A DNA stretch of 41,818 nt from Rubrivivax gelatinosus (GCF_016583785.1 NZ_NRRU01000049.1:1-41818), one strand, 5' to 3'. Counted from the stretch's first letter, positions 1 to 9,351 are shown. Program-made: numbers and translations. The notes: generated by a model not told the origin, from the sequence alone.

Positions 1-1055
1 GCCCGCACCAGCAGCAGCACCAGCGGCAGCAGGGCCGGCAGCACGTAGCCGACGAGCTTGGACGCCGGCAGCGAGAAGAACAGCAGCACCACGGCCAGCC
101 ACCAGGCAGCGAAGACGGGCTCGGCGTGCACGCCGGCACGCCGCCAGGCGGCCCGCAGGCGCTGCAGCGCGGCCCAGCCCCAGGCGCTGGCCGGCAGCGT
201 CGCCAGCGGCAGCACGGCGACGAAGAACCAGGCCGGCTCGCGGTTGTTGAACACGGCCTGGGTGTAACGCCTGAAGTGCTGCTCGACGACGAAGTAGTCG
301 AAGAAGCCGGGATGGGCGCGCTGCGCCGCGACGAACCAGGGCGCGGCGAGCAGCACGAACACCAGCAGCGCCGCCGGCTGCAGCAGCCGCCCTGCCCGCC
401 GCGCGCGCCCGGTGGCCAGCAGCCAGGGCAGCAGCACCAGCGCCGGCAGCACGACGCCGATCAGGCCCTTGGCGAGCACCGCGAGCGCCGCCGACGCTGC
501 GGCCGCGACGGCCCAGCCCGCGGGCGCGGGCCGGCGCCCGCCCAGCGCCCGCCGGGCGCAGACGATGGTCAGCGAGATGAAACCCGCGACCAGCATGTCG
601 CAGTCGGCGTACTGCGCGCCGAGGAAGCCCAACGGCGTCGTCGCCAGCAGGGCGAGCGCGAGCGTCGCCTCGCGCCGCCGCGCCGGACTGCGGCCGCCGC
701 CGATCCACAACCAGGCCGCCAGCCCCATCGCCCAGGCGCCGAGCAGCGGCGCGGCGCGCAGCGCCAGCGGCTGGGCACCCAGCAGCCGCATCGCGGCCGC
801 GGTGATCCAGTAGAACAGCGGCGGCTTGTGGAAGTACGGCAGGCCGTCCAGCGTCGGCGTCAGGCCGTCGCCGCGCTGCAGCATCTCCCAGGCGACACCG
901 ACGTAGCGCCCTTCGTCGGGCAGCATCAGCGGGCGCCAGAGCGCGCCGGCGGCCAGCCAGAGCAGGAACAGCAGCAGCGGCGACGCGGCCGCGGCGCGCC
1001 CGAGCAGTCCCGTGCGTGCGCTCGCCGCAGCCGCCGGCCCGGCAGCGGGACTCAC
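1..1055 (-). CDS. ArnT-like membrane glycosyltransferase (GT83/PMT superfamily), 3' part missing
   Basis: The reading frame is open from a GTG at 1055 down to the window edge, giving about 351 residues without a stop. After a short Ala-rich start come hydrophobic segments and the sequence LPDEGRYVGVAWEML, then HKPPLFYW. These acidic and HKPPL loop motifs are characteristic of ArnT/GT-C glycosyltransferases, which move a sugar from a polyprenyl-phosphate carrier onto lipid A or protein on the periplasmic side of the inner membrane. A later segment, LPASKLVGYVLPALL, also fits the family. The acceptor cannot be told from the sequence. The GTG start overlaps the TGA stop of the upstream transporter gene (GTGA), so the two are translationally coupled. 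The C-terminal part lies outside the window. Confidence 0.85.
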   Translation of the reverse strand, partial: MSPAAGPAAAASARTGLLGRAAAASPLLLFLLWLAAGALWRPLMLPDEGRYVGVAWEMLQRGDGLTPTLDGLPYFHKPPLFYWITAAAMRLLGAQPLALRAAPLLGAWAMGLAAWLWIGGGRSPARRREATLALALLATTPLGFLGAQYADCDMLVAGFISLTIVCARRALGGRRPAPAGWAVAAAASAALAVLAKGLIGVVLPALVLLPWLLATGRARRAGRLLQPAALLVFVLLAAPWFVAAQRAHPGFFDYFVVEQHFRRYTQAVFNNREPAWFFVAVLPLATLPASAWGWAALQRLRAAWRRAGVHAEPVFAAWWLAVVLLFFSLPASKLVGYVLPALLPLVLLLVR

Positions 1056-2404
1056 CCGCCGCCCCCCGTCAGCGAAGCCGCCAGCAGCGCGAGCACCGCC
1101 AGCGCCATCACCGCGGTCGCCGCCCAGCCCAGCCGGCGCAGCGGCTTGCCGATGACGTTGGCGCCCATCACCGAGGCGCGCGTGGCCAGCAGCATCATCA
1201 CCACCATCACCGGCACTGCGACGACGCCGTTGATGACCGCCGACCAGAACAGCTCCTTCACCGGGTCGGCCGGCGTGAAACACAGCGCGACGCCGCCCAG
1301 CGTCGCCGCGGCGATGACGGCGTAGAAGCCGCGGCCCTCGCCGCGCGCGAGCTGCAGGTCGAGCGAACCGTGCCAGCCGGCGGACTCGGCCACCGCATAG
1401 GCGGCCGAGCCGGCGAGCACCGGCACCGCCAGCATCCCGGTGCCGATGATGCCGAGCGCGAACAGCAGGAAGGCCTGGTCGCCGGCCAGCGGGCGCAGCG
1501 CCAGCGCCGCCTGGGCCGAGGTCTCGATCTGCGTCACGCCGGCCTGGTGCAGCGTGGCCGCGGTCGTCAGCATCACGAAGAAGGCGATCAGGTTGGAGAA
1601 GGCCATGCCGATATTGGTGTCCCACTTGATGCGCCGCAGGTGATGGCGTACCTCGGCCGGCCCGTGCACCACCGGCCCGCGGTCCTCGACCTCCTGGCTC
1701 GCCTGCCAGAAGAAGAGATAGGGGCTGATCGTCGTGCCGAGCACGGCGACGACGGTCAGCAGCATGTCGCGTGTGAGCGGCAGATGCGGGTCCAGCGTGC
1801 GCTCGAGCACCCGGCTCCAGTCCAGGTGCAGCGTGAACAGCACCGCGACGTAGGCCAGCAGTGCCAGCGTCAGCCACTTCAGCCAGCGCACCGTCGCGCG
1901 GTAGGGCAGGAAGACCTGCATCGCCAGGCTCGCCAGGCCGAAGGTGAGCGCATAGACGTGGGCCGAGCCGCCGAGCACCAGACGCAGCGCCTCGGCCATC
2001 GCAGCGATGTCGGCGGCGATGTTCAGCGTGTTGGCCGCCAGCAGCAGGCCGACGACGGCCAGCAGCACCGGGCGCGAGAAGCTGGACTTGATGTTCGCCG
2101 CCAGCCCCTGCCCGGTGACGTAGCCGATGCGGGCGCTGACGATCTGGATCGCCGCCATCAGCGGCAGCGTGAAGACCACGCTCCACAGCATCGAGTAGCC
2201 GAACTGTGCCCCGGCCTGCGAGTAGGTGGCGATGCCGCTCGGGTCGTCGTCGGCGGCGCCGGTGATCAGCCCGGGGCCCAGGCGCCGGGCGCCGTCGCGC
2301 AGCCGTCGCAGCGCGTTCAAGGGCGCCTGGCGCGCGTGCGCGAAGCGGGCGGTCGGGACGCGGGCTGCGGTTGCCGGCGGCGGCGGAGGGGTGGACACGG
2401 GCAT
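1052..2404 (-). CDS. Nramp-related divalent metal transporter
   Basis: A polytopic inner-membrane protein of about 450 residues whose first core helix reads GPGLITGAADDDPSGIATYS, followed by many hydrophobic segments in the order seen in the Nramp (MntH/SLC11) superfamily. Canonical Nramp proteins carry DPGN in helix 1 and a Met-Pro-His stretch in helix 6. Here helix 1 has DPSG, and the helix 6 equivalent reads GTGMLAVPVLAGSAAYA with no Met-Pro-His. It therefore belongs to a divergent branch whose substrate (Mn, Fe, Mg or another ion) I cannot assign. The frame extends upstream to an ATG at 2518, but those residues are Pro/Ala-rich and look non-coding, so I prefer the ATG at 2404; neither has a clear ribosome binding site. 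It overlaps the glycosyltransferase gene downstream by four bases. Confidence 0.82.
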   Translation of the reverse strand: MPVSTPPPPPATAARVPTARFAHARQAPLNALRRLRDGARRLGPGLITGAADDDPSGIATYSQAGAQFGYSMLWSVVFTLPLMAAIQIVSARIGYVTGQGLAANIKSSFSRPVLLAVVGLLLAANTLNIAADIAAMAEALRLVLGGSAHVYALTFGLASLAMQVFLPYRATVRWLKWLTLALLAYVAVLFTLHLDWSRVLERTLDPHLPLTRDMLLTVVAVLGTTISPYLFFWQASQEVEDRGPVVHGPAEVRHHLRRIKWDTNIGMAFSNLIAFFVMLTTAATLHQAGVTQIETSAQAALALRPLAGDQAFLLFALGIIGTGMLAVPVLAGSAAYAVAESAGWHGSLDLQLARGEGRGFYAVIAAATLGGVALCFTPADPVKELFWSAVINGVVAVPVMVVMMLLATRASVMGANVIGKPLRRLGWAATAVMALAVLALLAASLTGGGG

Positions 2405-2624
2405 CGCGCCGATGCTGGCGAGGGCCGGCTGTGGCGGCGTGACGGCGGCAGGCGGCCGCGTTGCAGCTGTAACCCGGGCCCGGCACCCGCTGCCCGTGCC
2501 CGGGAGCGACGACGGCAACCGGCCCGGGAGACACCATCCCCGGGAGCGGCGCCACGGTTGTCAGCGTGAACGGGGTCTCGAGCGCTAAGGGGTGGGCCGG
2601 CCGTTGCAGTGCCGCCCGCCCTCC

Positions 2625-3380
2625 ATGAGCACTGATACCTTCGACAACCCGATCGCCCATGTGCTGGTCGTCGACGACGACCCGGCGCTGCGCGCGCTGC
2701 TGCTCGAATACCTGGGCGCCAACGACTTGCGCGTCACCGCGGTGGCCGACGGCAGCGCGATGATGGCCGCGTTCGCGACCGAGGCCATCGACCTCGTCGT
2801 GCTCGACCTGCGCCTGCCGGGCGAGGACGGCATGGAGCTGGCGCGCCGGCTGCGCGCACGTGCGGAGGTGCCGATCGTGCTGCTCACCGGCAAGGCCGAG
2901 GAAGCCGACCGCGTGATGGGGCTGGAGCTGGGCGCCGACGACTACGTCACCAAGCCCTTCAGCCCGCGCGAGCTGCTGGCACGCATCCGCACCATCCTGC
3001 GGCGCAGCCGGCTCGCGGCGCGTGCGCTCGCCGAGATGCCGCTGCGCGAGGAGCGCCGCCGCGCCTTCCGCTTCGCCGGCTGGGAACTCAACCTGCGCAC
3101 GCGCCGCCTGCAGGCACCCGACGGCCGCCTGGTCGAAGTCAGCAACCAGGAGTTCAACCTGCTGGTCGCGTTCTGCGGCGCGCCGCAACGTGTGCTGAGC
3201 CGCGACCAGCTGCTCGGGCTCTCGCGGCTGAACAACGCCGAGGTTTACGACCGCACGGTCGACGTCCAGGTGCTGCGGCTGCGGCGCAAGATCGAGGCCG
3301 ATGCCTTCCATCCGAAGCTGATCGTCACCGAGCGCGGCGCCGGCTACCGCTTCGACAGCGTGGTGCAGACGCTGGTCTGA
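2625..3380 (+). CDS. OmpR/PhoB-family response regulator, orphan
   Basis: A two-component response regulator of 251 residues. The N-terminal receiver domain (about 11-125) shows the acidic pair near residues 17-19, the phospho-acceptor Asp61 in VVLDLRLPGEDG, Thr88 in LLTGKAEEA and Lys110 in VTKPF. The C-terminal domain (about 150-245) is a winged-helix DNA-binding domain with VSNQEFNLL, the recognition-helix region YDRTVDVQVLRLRRKIE, and the final hairpin ERGAGYRF. I chose the ATG at 2625 because the receiver domain begins shortly after it; an upstream in-frame start at 2592 adds only low-complexity residues. No histidine kinase gene lies next to it, so its partner and target genes are unknown. 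It is divergent from the transporter gene and convergent with the small gene at 3389. Confidence 0.92.
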   Translation: MSTDTFDNPIAHVLVVDDDPALRALLLEYLGANDLRVTAVADGSAMMAAFATEAIDLVVLDLRLPGEDGMELARRLRARAEVPIVLLTGKAEEADRVMGLELGADDYVTKPFSPRELLARIRTILRRSRLAARALAEMPLREERRRAFRFAGWELNLRTRRLQAPDGRLVEVSNQEFNLLVAFCGAPQRVLSRDQLLGLSRLNNAEVYDRTVDVQVLRLRRKIEADAFHPKLIVTERGAGYRFDSVVQTLV

Positions 3381-3388
3381 GAGCGGTG

Positions 3389-3760
3389 TCAGCGCCGGCG
3401 CAAAGCCAGCGTCAGCGTGGCGGCGAGCGCCGCCAGCCCCAGCCCGGCGGCCGGCGCCGACGGCATGCCGCTCAGCACCTCGGGCTGAACGTCGAAGGCG
3501 AAGTGCGCCAGCGCCAGCACCTGATCGGCCTGCAGCGCCATCGCGTCTTCCAGCCGCACCTGCACCTGCGCCCAATGTTCGCGGCCGACATAGGCGGCGA
3601 AGGCGCCCGAGGCCACCGCCATACGCGCCAGCGGGCCCAGGGGCTGCAACAGCCGCGACAGCAGCGTGATGCGGTCGCGCGGCAGCGCTGCGTCCCAGGC
3701 GGCTCTCACCGCGGCCAGGCTGCGCTCGGCGCGGGCGGCGCCTTCACGTACTTCGTCCAT
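3389..3760 (-). CDS. Hypothetical protein with C-terminal membrane tail
   Basis: I do not recognise this 123-residue protein. The first 90 residues look helical and soluble (MDEVREGAARAERSLAAV at the start), and the last 25 form one Ala/Leu-rich hydrophobic segment ending in several arginines (LALRRR), as in tail-anchored proteins. There is no N-terminal signal peptide, so the tail probably sits in the inner membrane with the bulk in the cytoplasm. The ATG at 3760 is preceded by GAGGTGAAGCC, a good ribosome binding site. The open frame reaches an ATG at 3784 without a comparable site. The gene ends nine bases from the end of the response regulator, and the two converge. Confidence 0.55.
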   Translation of the reverse strand: MDEVREGAARAERSLAAVRAAWDAALPRDRITLLSRLLQPLGPLARMAVASGAFAAYVGREHWAQVQVRLEDAMALQADQVLALAHFAFDVQPEVLSGMPSAPAAGLGLAALAATLTLALRRR

Positions 3761-3907
3761 GGCTTCACCTCGAACTGCTGCCATGGCGCCAGGATGCCGG
3801 GCGACGGTGACGGGCGTATTGCGGCCCTGTCGACAAGGTGTATCAGCGGCTTCAGCCTGATCAACTGCGGGCTGACCGCCGCAAGCTGCGCCCGGCCTGG
3901 GCCCGGC

Positions 3908-4111
3908 CTACTTCTTCCTGCGCGCCGGGCAGTTCTTGCAGCGCGGCTTGCTGCCGCAGCATTTGCCGGCCTTGCCCTGCAGCACGCAGGCGTCGGGAAC
4001 GGCTGGCAGCACCAAGGGCTGCGCCGCGAGCGCGCGCGGCGAGCGCAGCAGCGACAGCGGACGCCAGGCGCCGGTGACCGGGGTCGACAAGCCGTGTTGC
4101 AAGGATTCCAT
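3908..4111 (-). CDS. Small cysteine-rich basic protein
   Basis: A 67-residue protein with an unremarkable first 40 residues and a Cys- and Lys/Arg-rich tail: CVLQGKAGKCCGSKPRCKNC, then a short basic end. The cysteines (42, 51, 52, 58, 61) are spaced like a small metal-binding knot. Short proteins with a comparable KCC...KC..CP tail occur widely in proteobacteria as uncharacterised conserved proteins, which is why I favour this frame over the two overlapping ones here. A metal such as zinc is a likely ligand, but this is inference. The start is uncertain: the ATG at 4111 has no strong ribosome binding site, and the frame is open to 4249. Confidence 0.5.
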   Translation of the reverse strand: MESLQHGLSTPVTGAWRPLSLLRSPRALAAQPLVLPAVPDACVLQGKAGKCCGSKPRCKNCPARRKK

Positions 4112-4242
4112 CGAGTGTCGGGTTGGCGGTGAACAAGCCCTCGGGCTCTGCCCCCGATGATCCCCGAAGCGTCGATTGATCGGGTCAAGCCCGGCGATTG
4201 CATAAAACGATGCCGCCGGACGCCGCATCCGGCGGCCGCCGG

Positions 4243-4272
4243 AAAACAAACGGCGCCCCGTGGGGCGCCGTT
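4243..4272 (-). terminator. Rho-independent terminator of icd
   Basis: A perfect 11-base-pair inverted repeat, AACGGCGCCCC (4249-4259) and GGGGCGCCGTT (4262-4272), lies 21 bases past the icd stop. Read on the minus strand the hairpin is followed by the T-rich run TTTGTTTTCC. This is a classic intrinsic terminator for icd. On the plus strand there is no comparable T-run. Confidence 0.88.
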
Positions 4273-4292
4273 CTAAGACCGCGGGCCGGGAC

Positions 4293-5549
<1,257 letters not shown>

Positions 5550-5682
5550 GAAAGAGGTCTCCACAAACCGCGCTTGCGGTGGGTCGTCGGGAATGAATTC
5601 GCGGGAATTGATTCTAGGTCAACGATTCCCGAACGACTGTGGTGTCAGGGCGTTGGCCCGACAGAGCCTGGACGCGGCCGCC

Positions 5683-6372
5683 TCAGGTGGCGCAGTAGGC
5701 CTGCCACTGCATCCACAGGCCATGGCCCAGCGCCCAGCCCGAGGCCAGCACCAGCATCGCGCCGGCGGCGCGTGTCGCCCAGGTGCCGGCAGCCCCCGAG
5801 GCCGAACCGCCGAGCCGGAGCCAGAGCATGGGCCCGAGCACGAGACCGGCGCCGCTGGCGATGGCGAAGACCGCCATCACCGCCGCGCCGGCGGCCGCCG
5901 TGTTGGCGAGCGCGGCGATGACGAGCGCCGACTGCAGCAGGCCGCAAGGCCAGGCGACCCAGAGCGAGCCCGCGGTCGCGGCGCGAGCCGGGCCCTTGAT
6001 CTTCTGCCAGCCGGCGGCGTCGGCCTGCGGCGCACGGCGCTGCGCGCTGCGGCCGATGTTCTCCAGCCAGGCCGGCTGGCGCCCTTTCCAGAGCAGCCAG
6101 ACGCCGAGCGCCAGGGCCGCAGCGTGCGCCATGGTCCACAGCGGGCGCAGCGCCGGGCTCAGTTCGCCGAGCGAAGACAGCAGGTTGACGCTGGAGGCCA
6201 TCAGTGCGCCGGCGGCGGCGTAGCCGAGCACGCGCGCGGCGTGGAAGCTCCAGAGGGCGGCACGCTGCCCGCGCGGCAGGACCGCGGTGCAGGCGGCGCC
6301 GCACATTGCAATGCAGTGCGGCGCGCCGGCCAGGCCCAGCATCAGCGCGCTGATGACGAGCGCGAAATCCAC
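5683..6372 (-). CDS. SafE/TauE-like membrane protein (UreH-like transmembrane domain)
   Basis: A 229-residue polytopic membrane protein of the COG2836 type. It has the family motif GLAGAPHCIAMCG near the N-terminus, and WPCGLLQSALVIAALANT begins the second half of the pseudo-symmetric fold. This family is related to the DsbD transmembrane domain and is found beside cbb3 oxidase genes in many proteobacteria, where a role in copper or redox handling for oxidase assembly has been suggested; sulfite export is the older name-based guess. Being next to hemN and near the cco cluster favours the oxidase link. The start is a GTG without a strong ribosome binding site. hemN lies 59 bases upstream on the same strand, so co-transcription is possible. 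Confidence 0.8.
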   Translation of the reverse strand: MDFALVISALMLGLAGAPHCIAMCGAACTAVLPRGQRAALWSFHAARVLGYAAAGALMASSVNLLSSLGELSPALRPLWTMAHAAALALGVWLLWKGRQPAWLENIGRSAQRRAPQADAAGWQKIKGPARAATAGSLWVAWPCGLLQSALVIAALANTAAAGAAVMAVFAIASGAGLVLGPMLWLRLGGSASGAAGTWATRAAGAMLVLASGWALGHGLWMQWQAYCAT

Positions 6373-6396
6373 GCGAAGGCCAGAGGAGACATCCGC

Positions 6397-6421
6397 GGAT
6401 TATCCCGTCCGGGGATAACCC
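6397..6421. repeat. Inverted repeat between hemN and the SafE-like gene
   Basis: GGATTATCCC (6397-6406) and GGGATAACCC (6412-6421) are 9/10 inverted copies around a five-base spacer. No T-run follows on the minus strand, so it is not a standard intrinsic terminator. It could be an attenuating hairpin or an operator. Confidence 0.5.
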
Positions 6422-6431
6422 GCGCCGTGGA

Positions 6432-7820
6432 CTAGATGATGCGCGAGAAGCGCTCGCGGTTGCCGCTGGCGCGCAGGTGCTTGTCGAAGACGGCGGCGAC
6501 GCCGCGCACGTAGTACCAGCCCATCGCGGTGATCTGGATCGAGTCGTTGGCGATCTCGACCAGGCCGCCTTCGGCGAACGGCTTCAGGTCCTCGAGTTCG
6601 GCCGCGAAGTGCTCGGGGAACTTGATCAGGTGCGCGAGTTCGATCGACTCGTACTCGACCCGGCCCTGGCACATGATCGCCATGATCACGGCGCGGCGCA
6701 GCAGGTCGTCGCGCGTCAGCGCCAGGCCACGCACGATCGGGAACTCACCCTTGGCGATGGATTCGTAGTACTCGGGCAGCGTCTTCGCGTTCTGGCTGTA
6801 GGTCGCGCCCATGCGGCCGATCGACGAGACGCCGAGTGCGATCAGGTCGCAGTCGGGCTGCGTGCTGTAGCCCTGGAAGTTGCGGTGCAGACGGCCCTGG
6901 CGGCGCGCAGCCGACAGCGCGTCGCCCGGCAGCGCGAAGTGGTCCATGCCGATGTAGGTGTAGCCCGCGGCGATGAAGCCGGCGATCGCGCCGCCCAGCA
7001 TCTTGATGCGGTGCTCGCCCGGAGGCAGGTCCTCGGCGGCGATGCGGCGCTGCGGCTTGAAGCGCGTCGGCAGGTGGGCGTAGGCGTAGAGCGCGATGCG
7101 GTCGGGCCGCAGTTCGGCGATCTGCTGGATCGTGCGCGCGAACGATTCCGGCGTCTGCTTGGGCAGGCCGTAGATCAGGTCGGCGTTGATCGACTCGAAG
7201 CCATTGGCACGGGCCGCGATCACCAGGTCGCGCACGCTGTCGTAGGACTGGACGCGGTGCACCGCCTCCTGCACGTCGGCGTCGAAGTCCTGGATGCCGA
7301 AGCTGATGCGGTTGAAGCCGATCGCCGCGAGGCTGCGCAGGCGCTCAGGCGTCGCGGTGCGCGGGTCGACCTCGATCGAGATCTCGGCGCCGGCGACGAT
7401 CTTGAAGGCGTCGCGCAGCGTCGCCATCAGGCGGCTGATCTCCTCGTCGGTGAGGAAGGTCGGCGAGCCGCCGCCGAAGTGCAGCTGCGAGACCGTCTGG
7501 CCCTTGCCCAACTCCTTGACGTGCAACGCGATCTCGGCGTCGAGCGCATCGAGGTACTCGGTGCTGCGCTCGTGGTGCTTGGTGATGATCTTGTTGCAGG
7601 CGCAGTAATAGCAGACCGATTCGCAGAACGGAATGTGGATATAAAGCGACAACGGCGGCGTGCCGCCGACGGTGCTGCCTTCCGCGCGCTGGCGCAGCGC
7701 CTGGCGGTACTCAGCAGGGCCAAAGGCCTCGCCGAAGCGGTCCGCGGTGGGGTAGGAGGTATAGCGGGGGCCGGGCACGTCGAGGCGCCTCAGCAGTGCT
7801 TCAGGAACAATCGTGTCCAT
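6432..7820 (-). CDS. hemN: Oxygen-independent coproporphyrinogen III oxidase
   Basis: A radical SAM enzyme that decarboxylates coproporphyrinogen III to protoporphyrinogen IX without oxygen, in the cytoplasm. The 462-residue length is typical. PGPRYTSYPTADRF opens the protein, and the iron-sulfur binding motif CESVCYYCACNK places Cys66, Cys70 and Cys73, plus the HemN-specific Cys75. FGGGSPTFL follows and binds SAM. The GIDHFAL-type sequence appears here as GMDHFALPGD. The gene is divergent from fnr, with an FNR box at 7880-7893 between them, so induction under low oxygen is likely. It supplies haem when the oxygen-dependent HemF cannot work, which fits the neighbouring cbb3 oxidase operon. 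Confidence 0.97.
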   Translation of the reverse strand: MDTIVPEALLRRLDVPGPRYTSYPTADRFGEAFGPAEYRQALRQRAEGSTVGGTPPLSLYIHIPFCESVCYYCACNKIITKHHERSTEYLDALDAEIALHVKELGKGQTVSQLHFGGGSPTFLTDEEISRLMATLRDAFKIVAGAEISIEVDPRTATPERLRSLAAIGFNRISFGIQDFDADVQEAVHRVQSYDSVRDLVIAARANGFESINADLIYGLPKQTPESFARTIQQIAELRPDRIALYAYAHLPTRFKPQRRIAAEDLPPGEHRIKMLGGAIAGFIAAGYTYIGMDHFALPGDALSAARRQGRLHRNFQGYSTQPDCDLIALGVSSIGRMGATYSQNAKTLPEYYESIAKGEFPIVRGLALTRDDLLRRAVIMAIMCQGRVEYESIELAHLIKFPEHFAAELEDLKPFAEGGLVEIANDSIQITAMGWYYVRGVAAVFDKHLRASGNRERFSRII

Positions 7821-7879
7821 AATTCATCCGGCCGTCATGCGGTACGGGCTGGACTGTGCCAAACACTCACCCAATCGGC

Positions 7880-7893
7880 TTGATCTGTCTCAA
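7880..7893. promoter_or_regulatory. FNR box between hemN and fnr
   Basis: TTGATCTGTCTCAA matches the FNR/ANR consensus TTGAT-N4-ATCAA at nine of ten positions. It lies 59 bases before the hemN start and 33 bases before the chosen fnr start. It could activate hemN and also autoregulate fnr. The transcription starts are not known. Confidence 0.8.
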
Positions 7894-7926
7894 GCGACAG
7901 CCCGACACCCCAGCGAAGAATCGCAT

Positions 7927-8748
7927 ATGCCCTTGAGCGACGTCATGAGCGATACTCGGGTCAACCCCGTCGCGCCGGACCGTACAGATTCCACCCGTCG
8001 AACTTCCATGAACAACACGTCTTCCGGCATCCGGCTCGAGCCGTTCAAGGTCGCCTGCTCGAGTTGCAACCTGCGTGAACTGTGTCTGCCGGTCGGCATG
8101 TCCAACGACCAGTTGGAGCGCCTGGACACGATGGTCGCGACGCGCCGCGCGGTGCCGCGCGGCGAGACCCTGTTCCGCGCGGGTGACCCCTTCCTGTCGC
8201 TGTACGCGGTGCGCACCGGCTTCTTCAAGACCTGTGTCTCGTCGGAAGACGGGCGCGACCAGGTCACCGGGTTCCAGATGGCCGGCGAGTTGCTCGGCCT
8301 CGACGGCATCGGCACCGACCGCCACACCTGCGACTCGGTGGCGCTGGAAGACTCCCAGGTCTGCGTGATCCCGTTCCAGCAGCTCGAGGATCTGTCGCGC
8401 GAGTTCAGCGACCTGCAGCGCCAGCTGCACAAGATCATGAGCCGCGAGATCGTGCGCGATCACGGCGTGATGCTGTTGCTGGGCAGCATGCGCGCCGAAG
8501 AACGCCTCGCGGCCTTCCTGCTGAACCTGACGCAACGGCTGCAGACGCGCGGCTTCTCGCCGCACTCGCTGATCCTGCGCATGACGCGCGAAGAGATCGG
8601 CAGCTACCTCGGGCTCAAGCTCGAGACCGTCAGCCGCACCTTCTCGAAGTTCCAGGACGACGGCATTCTCGAGGTCAAGCAGCGCCAGATCCGCGTGCTC
8701 GACCCGCAGGCGCTGCAGAAGCTGGTGAACGGCGCCGCCGCCTGCTGA
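7927..8748 (+). CDS. fnr: FNR/CRP-family oxygen-sensing transcription regulator
   Basis: An oxygen-labile transcription factor that activates low-oxygen genes. The N-terminal cysteines in VACSSCNLRELC (44, 47 and 53 from this start), with the Cys in QVCVIPFQQLEDLS, match the four ligands of the [4Fe-4S] cluster in E. coli FNR. A cyclic-nucleotide-like beta barrel, a long dimerisation helix and a C-terminal helix-turn-helix follow. The recognition segment ETVSRTFSKFQ has the E--SR residues that read TTGAT. Three ATG codons (7927, 7945, 8008) are plausible; none has a strong ribosome binding site, and all keep the cysteine motif. Its likely targets in this window are hemN and the cco operon. 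A hairpin terminator follows at 8770. Confidence 0.95.
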   Translation: MPLSDVMSDTRVNPVAPDRTDSTRRTSMNNTSSGIRLEPFKVACSSCNLRELCLPVGMSNDQLERLDTMVATRRAVPRGETLFRAGDPFLSLYAVRTGFFKTCVSSEDGRDQVTGFQMAGELLGLDGIGTDRHTCDSVALEDSQVCVIPFQQLEDLSREFSDLQRQLHKIMSREIVRDHGVMLLLGSMRAEERLAAFLLNLTQRLQTRGFSPHSLILRMTREEIGSYLGLKLETVSRTFSKFQDDGILEVKQRQIRVLDPQALQKLVNGAAAC

Positions 8749-8769
8749 CACCGGCCAGGCCCGCCGCCG

Positions 8770-8800
8770 ACGCCGCGCCGCAAGCGCGGCGTTTTCGTTT
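8770..8800 (+). terminator. Rho-independent terminator of fnr
   Basis: ACGCCGCGC (8770-8778) and GCGCGGCGT (8784-8792) form a perfect nine-pair stem with a five-base loop, followed by TTTTCGTTT. It stops fnr transcripts 20 bases after the stop codon, just before the convergent end of the cco operon at 8801. No T-run follows in the opposite direction. Confidence 0.85.
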
Positions 8801-9061
8801 TCAGCGCCCGAACGAGCGGCTGTTGATCTCGCTCTCGCTGCGCGAGAGCAGCAGCGTGATGCCGGCGGCTGCCGCACACGCCGCCCAGAAGACGAAGAAG
8901 GCGAGCGTGTAGACGGCAGCCGGATCGGCCTGGATCGAGGCGCCCCCGAGCCAATGCAGTTCGTTCGGGTCGACGAAGGAAAAGACCGTCAACTCCAGCA
9001 CGCCCGCCATCAGGAAGGCGGACCAGAGCACGGCACTCCAATCGCGAGATCGCCGCAGCAT
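8801..9061 (-). CDS. Small two-helix membrane protein at the end of the cco operon
   Basis: An 86-residue protein with two hydrophobic segments, about residues 8-30 and 48-70, joined by a loop containing DPNELHWLGG. I know no function for it. Similar short proteins follow the FixH-like gene in cbb3 operons of related Burkholderiales, which suggests a minor role in oxidase assembly or stability; that is inference from position. It starts 25 bases after the FixH-like gene and is the last gene of the operon, convergent with fnr. Confidence 0.7.
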   Translation of the reverse strand: MLRRSRDWSAVLWSAFLMAGVLELTVFSFVDPNELHWLGGASIQADPAAVYTLAFFVFWAACAAAAGITLLLSRSESEINSRSFGR

Positions 9062-9086
9062 GGTGGCTGCCCGCCCAGGCAGGCGC

Positions 9087-9326
9087 TCAGGGCGCGGCGG
9101 TCGCCGCGTGGTTGCGCGCCGCGATCGCGGGGGTCTGCGCCTCGACCTGTCCGGCCTGCGGCACGGTCGAAGGCACGTCGGTCACGATGATGTCGGCACC
9201 CCGGATGGCGATGACGGCGGTGACGATCGCGGCGACGACGACGGTGAGCGGGCCGCCCACCACCAGCCAGACCATGCCGACGCGCCACCAGGGGGTCGTC
9301 TCGGGGGAAACAGCAGACGTCGTCAT
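9087..9326 (-). CDS. FixH/CcoH-like small membrane protein
   Basis: A 79-residue protein with a single transmembrane helix (about 18-42, VGMVWLVVGGPLTVVVAAIV) and a short periplasmic tail ending in ARNHAATAAP. It sits immediately after ccoG, where ccoH (fixH) lies in most cbb3 clusters. It is much shorter than the roughly 150-residue CcoH of Pseudomonas or Rhodobacter and lacks most of the periplasmic domain, a form common in Burkholderiales. CcoH binds to and stabilises the cbb3 complex during assembly; whether this short version does the same is inferred from position. Confidence 0.65.
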   Translation of the reverse strand: MTTSAVSPETTPWWRVGMVWLVVGGPLTVVVAAIVTAVIAIRGADIIVTDVPSTVPQAGQVEAQTPAIAARNHAATAAP

Positions 9327-9351
9327 CGGTTGCTACTCCTGTCGCCGCCGC

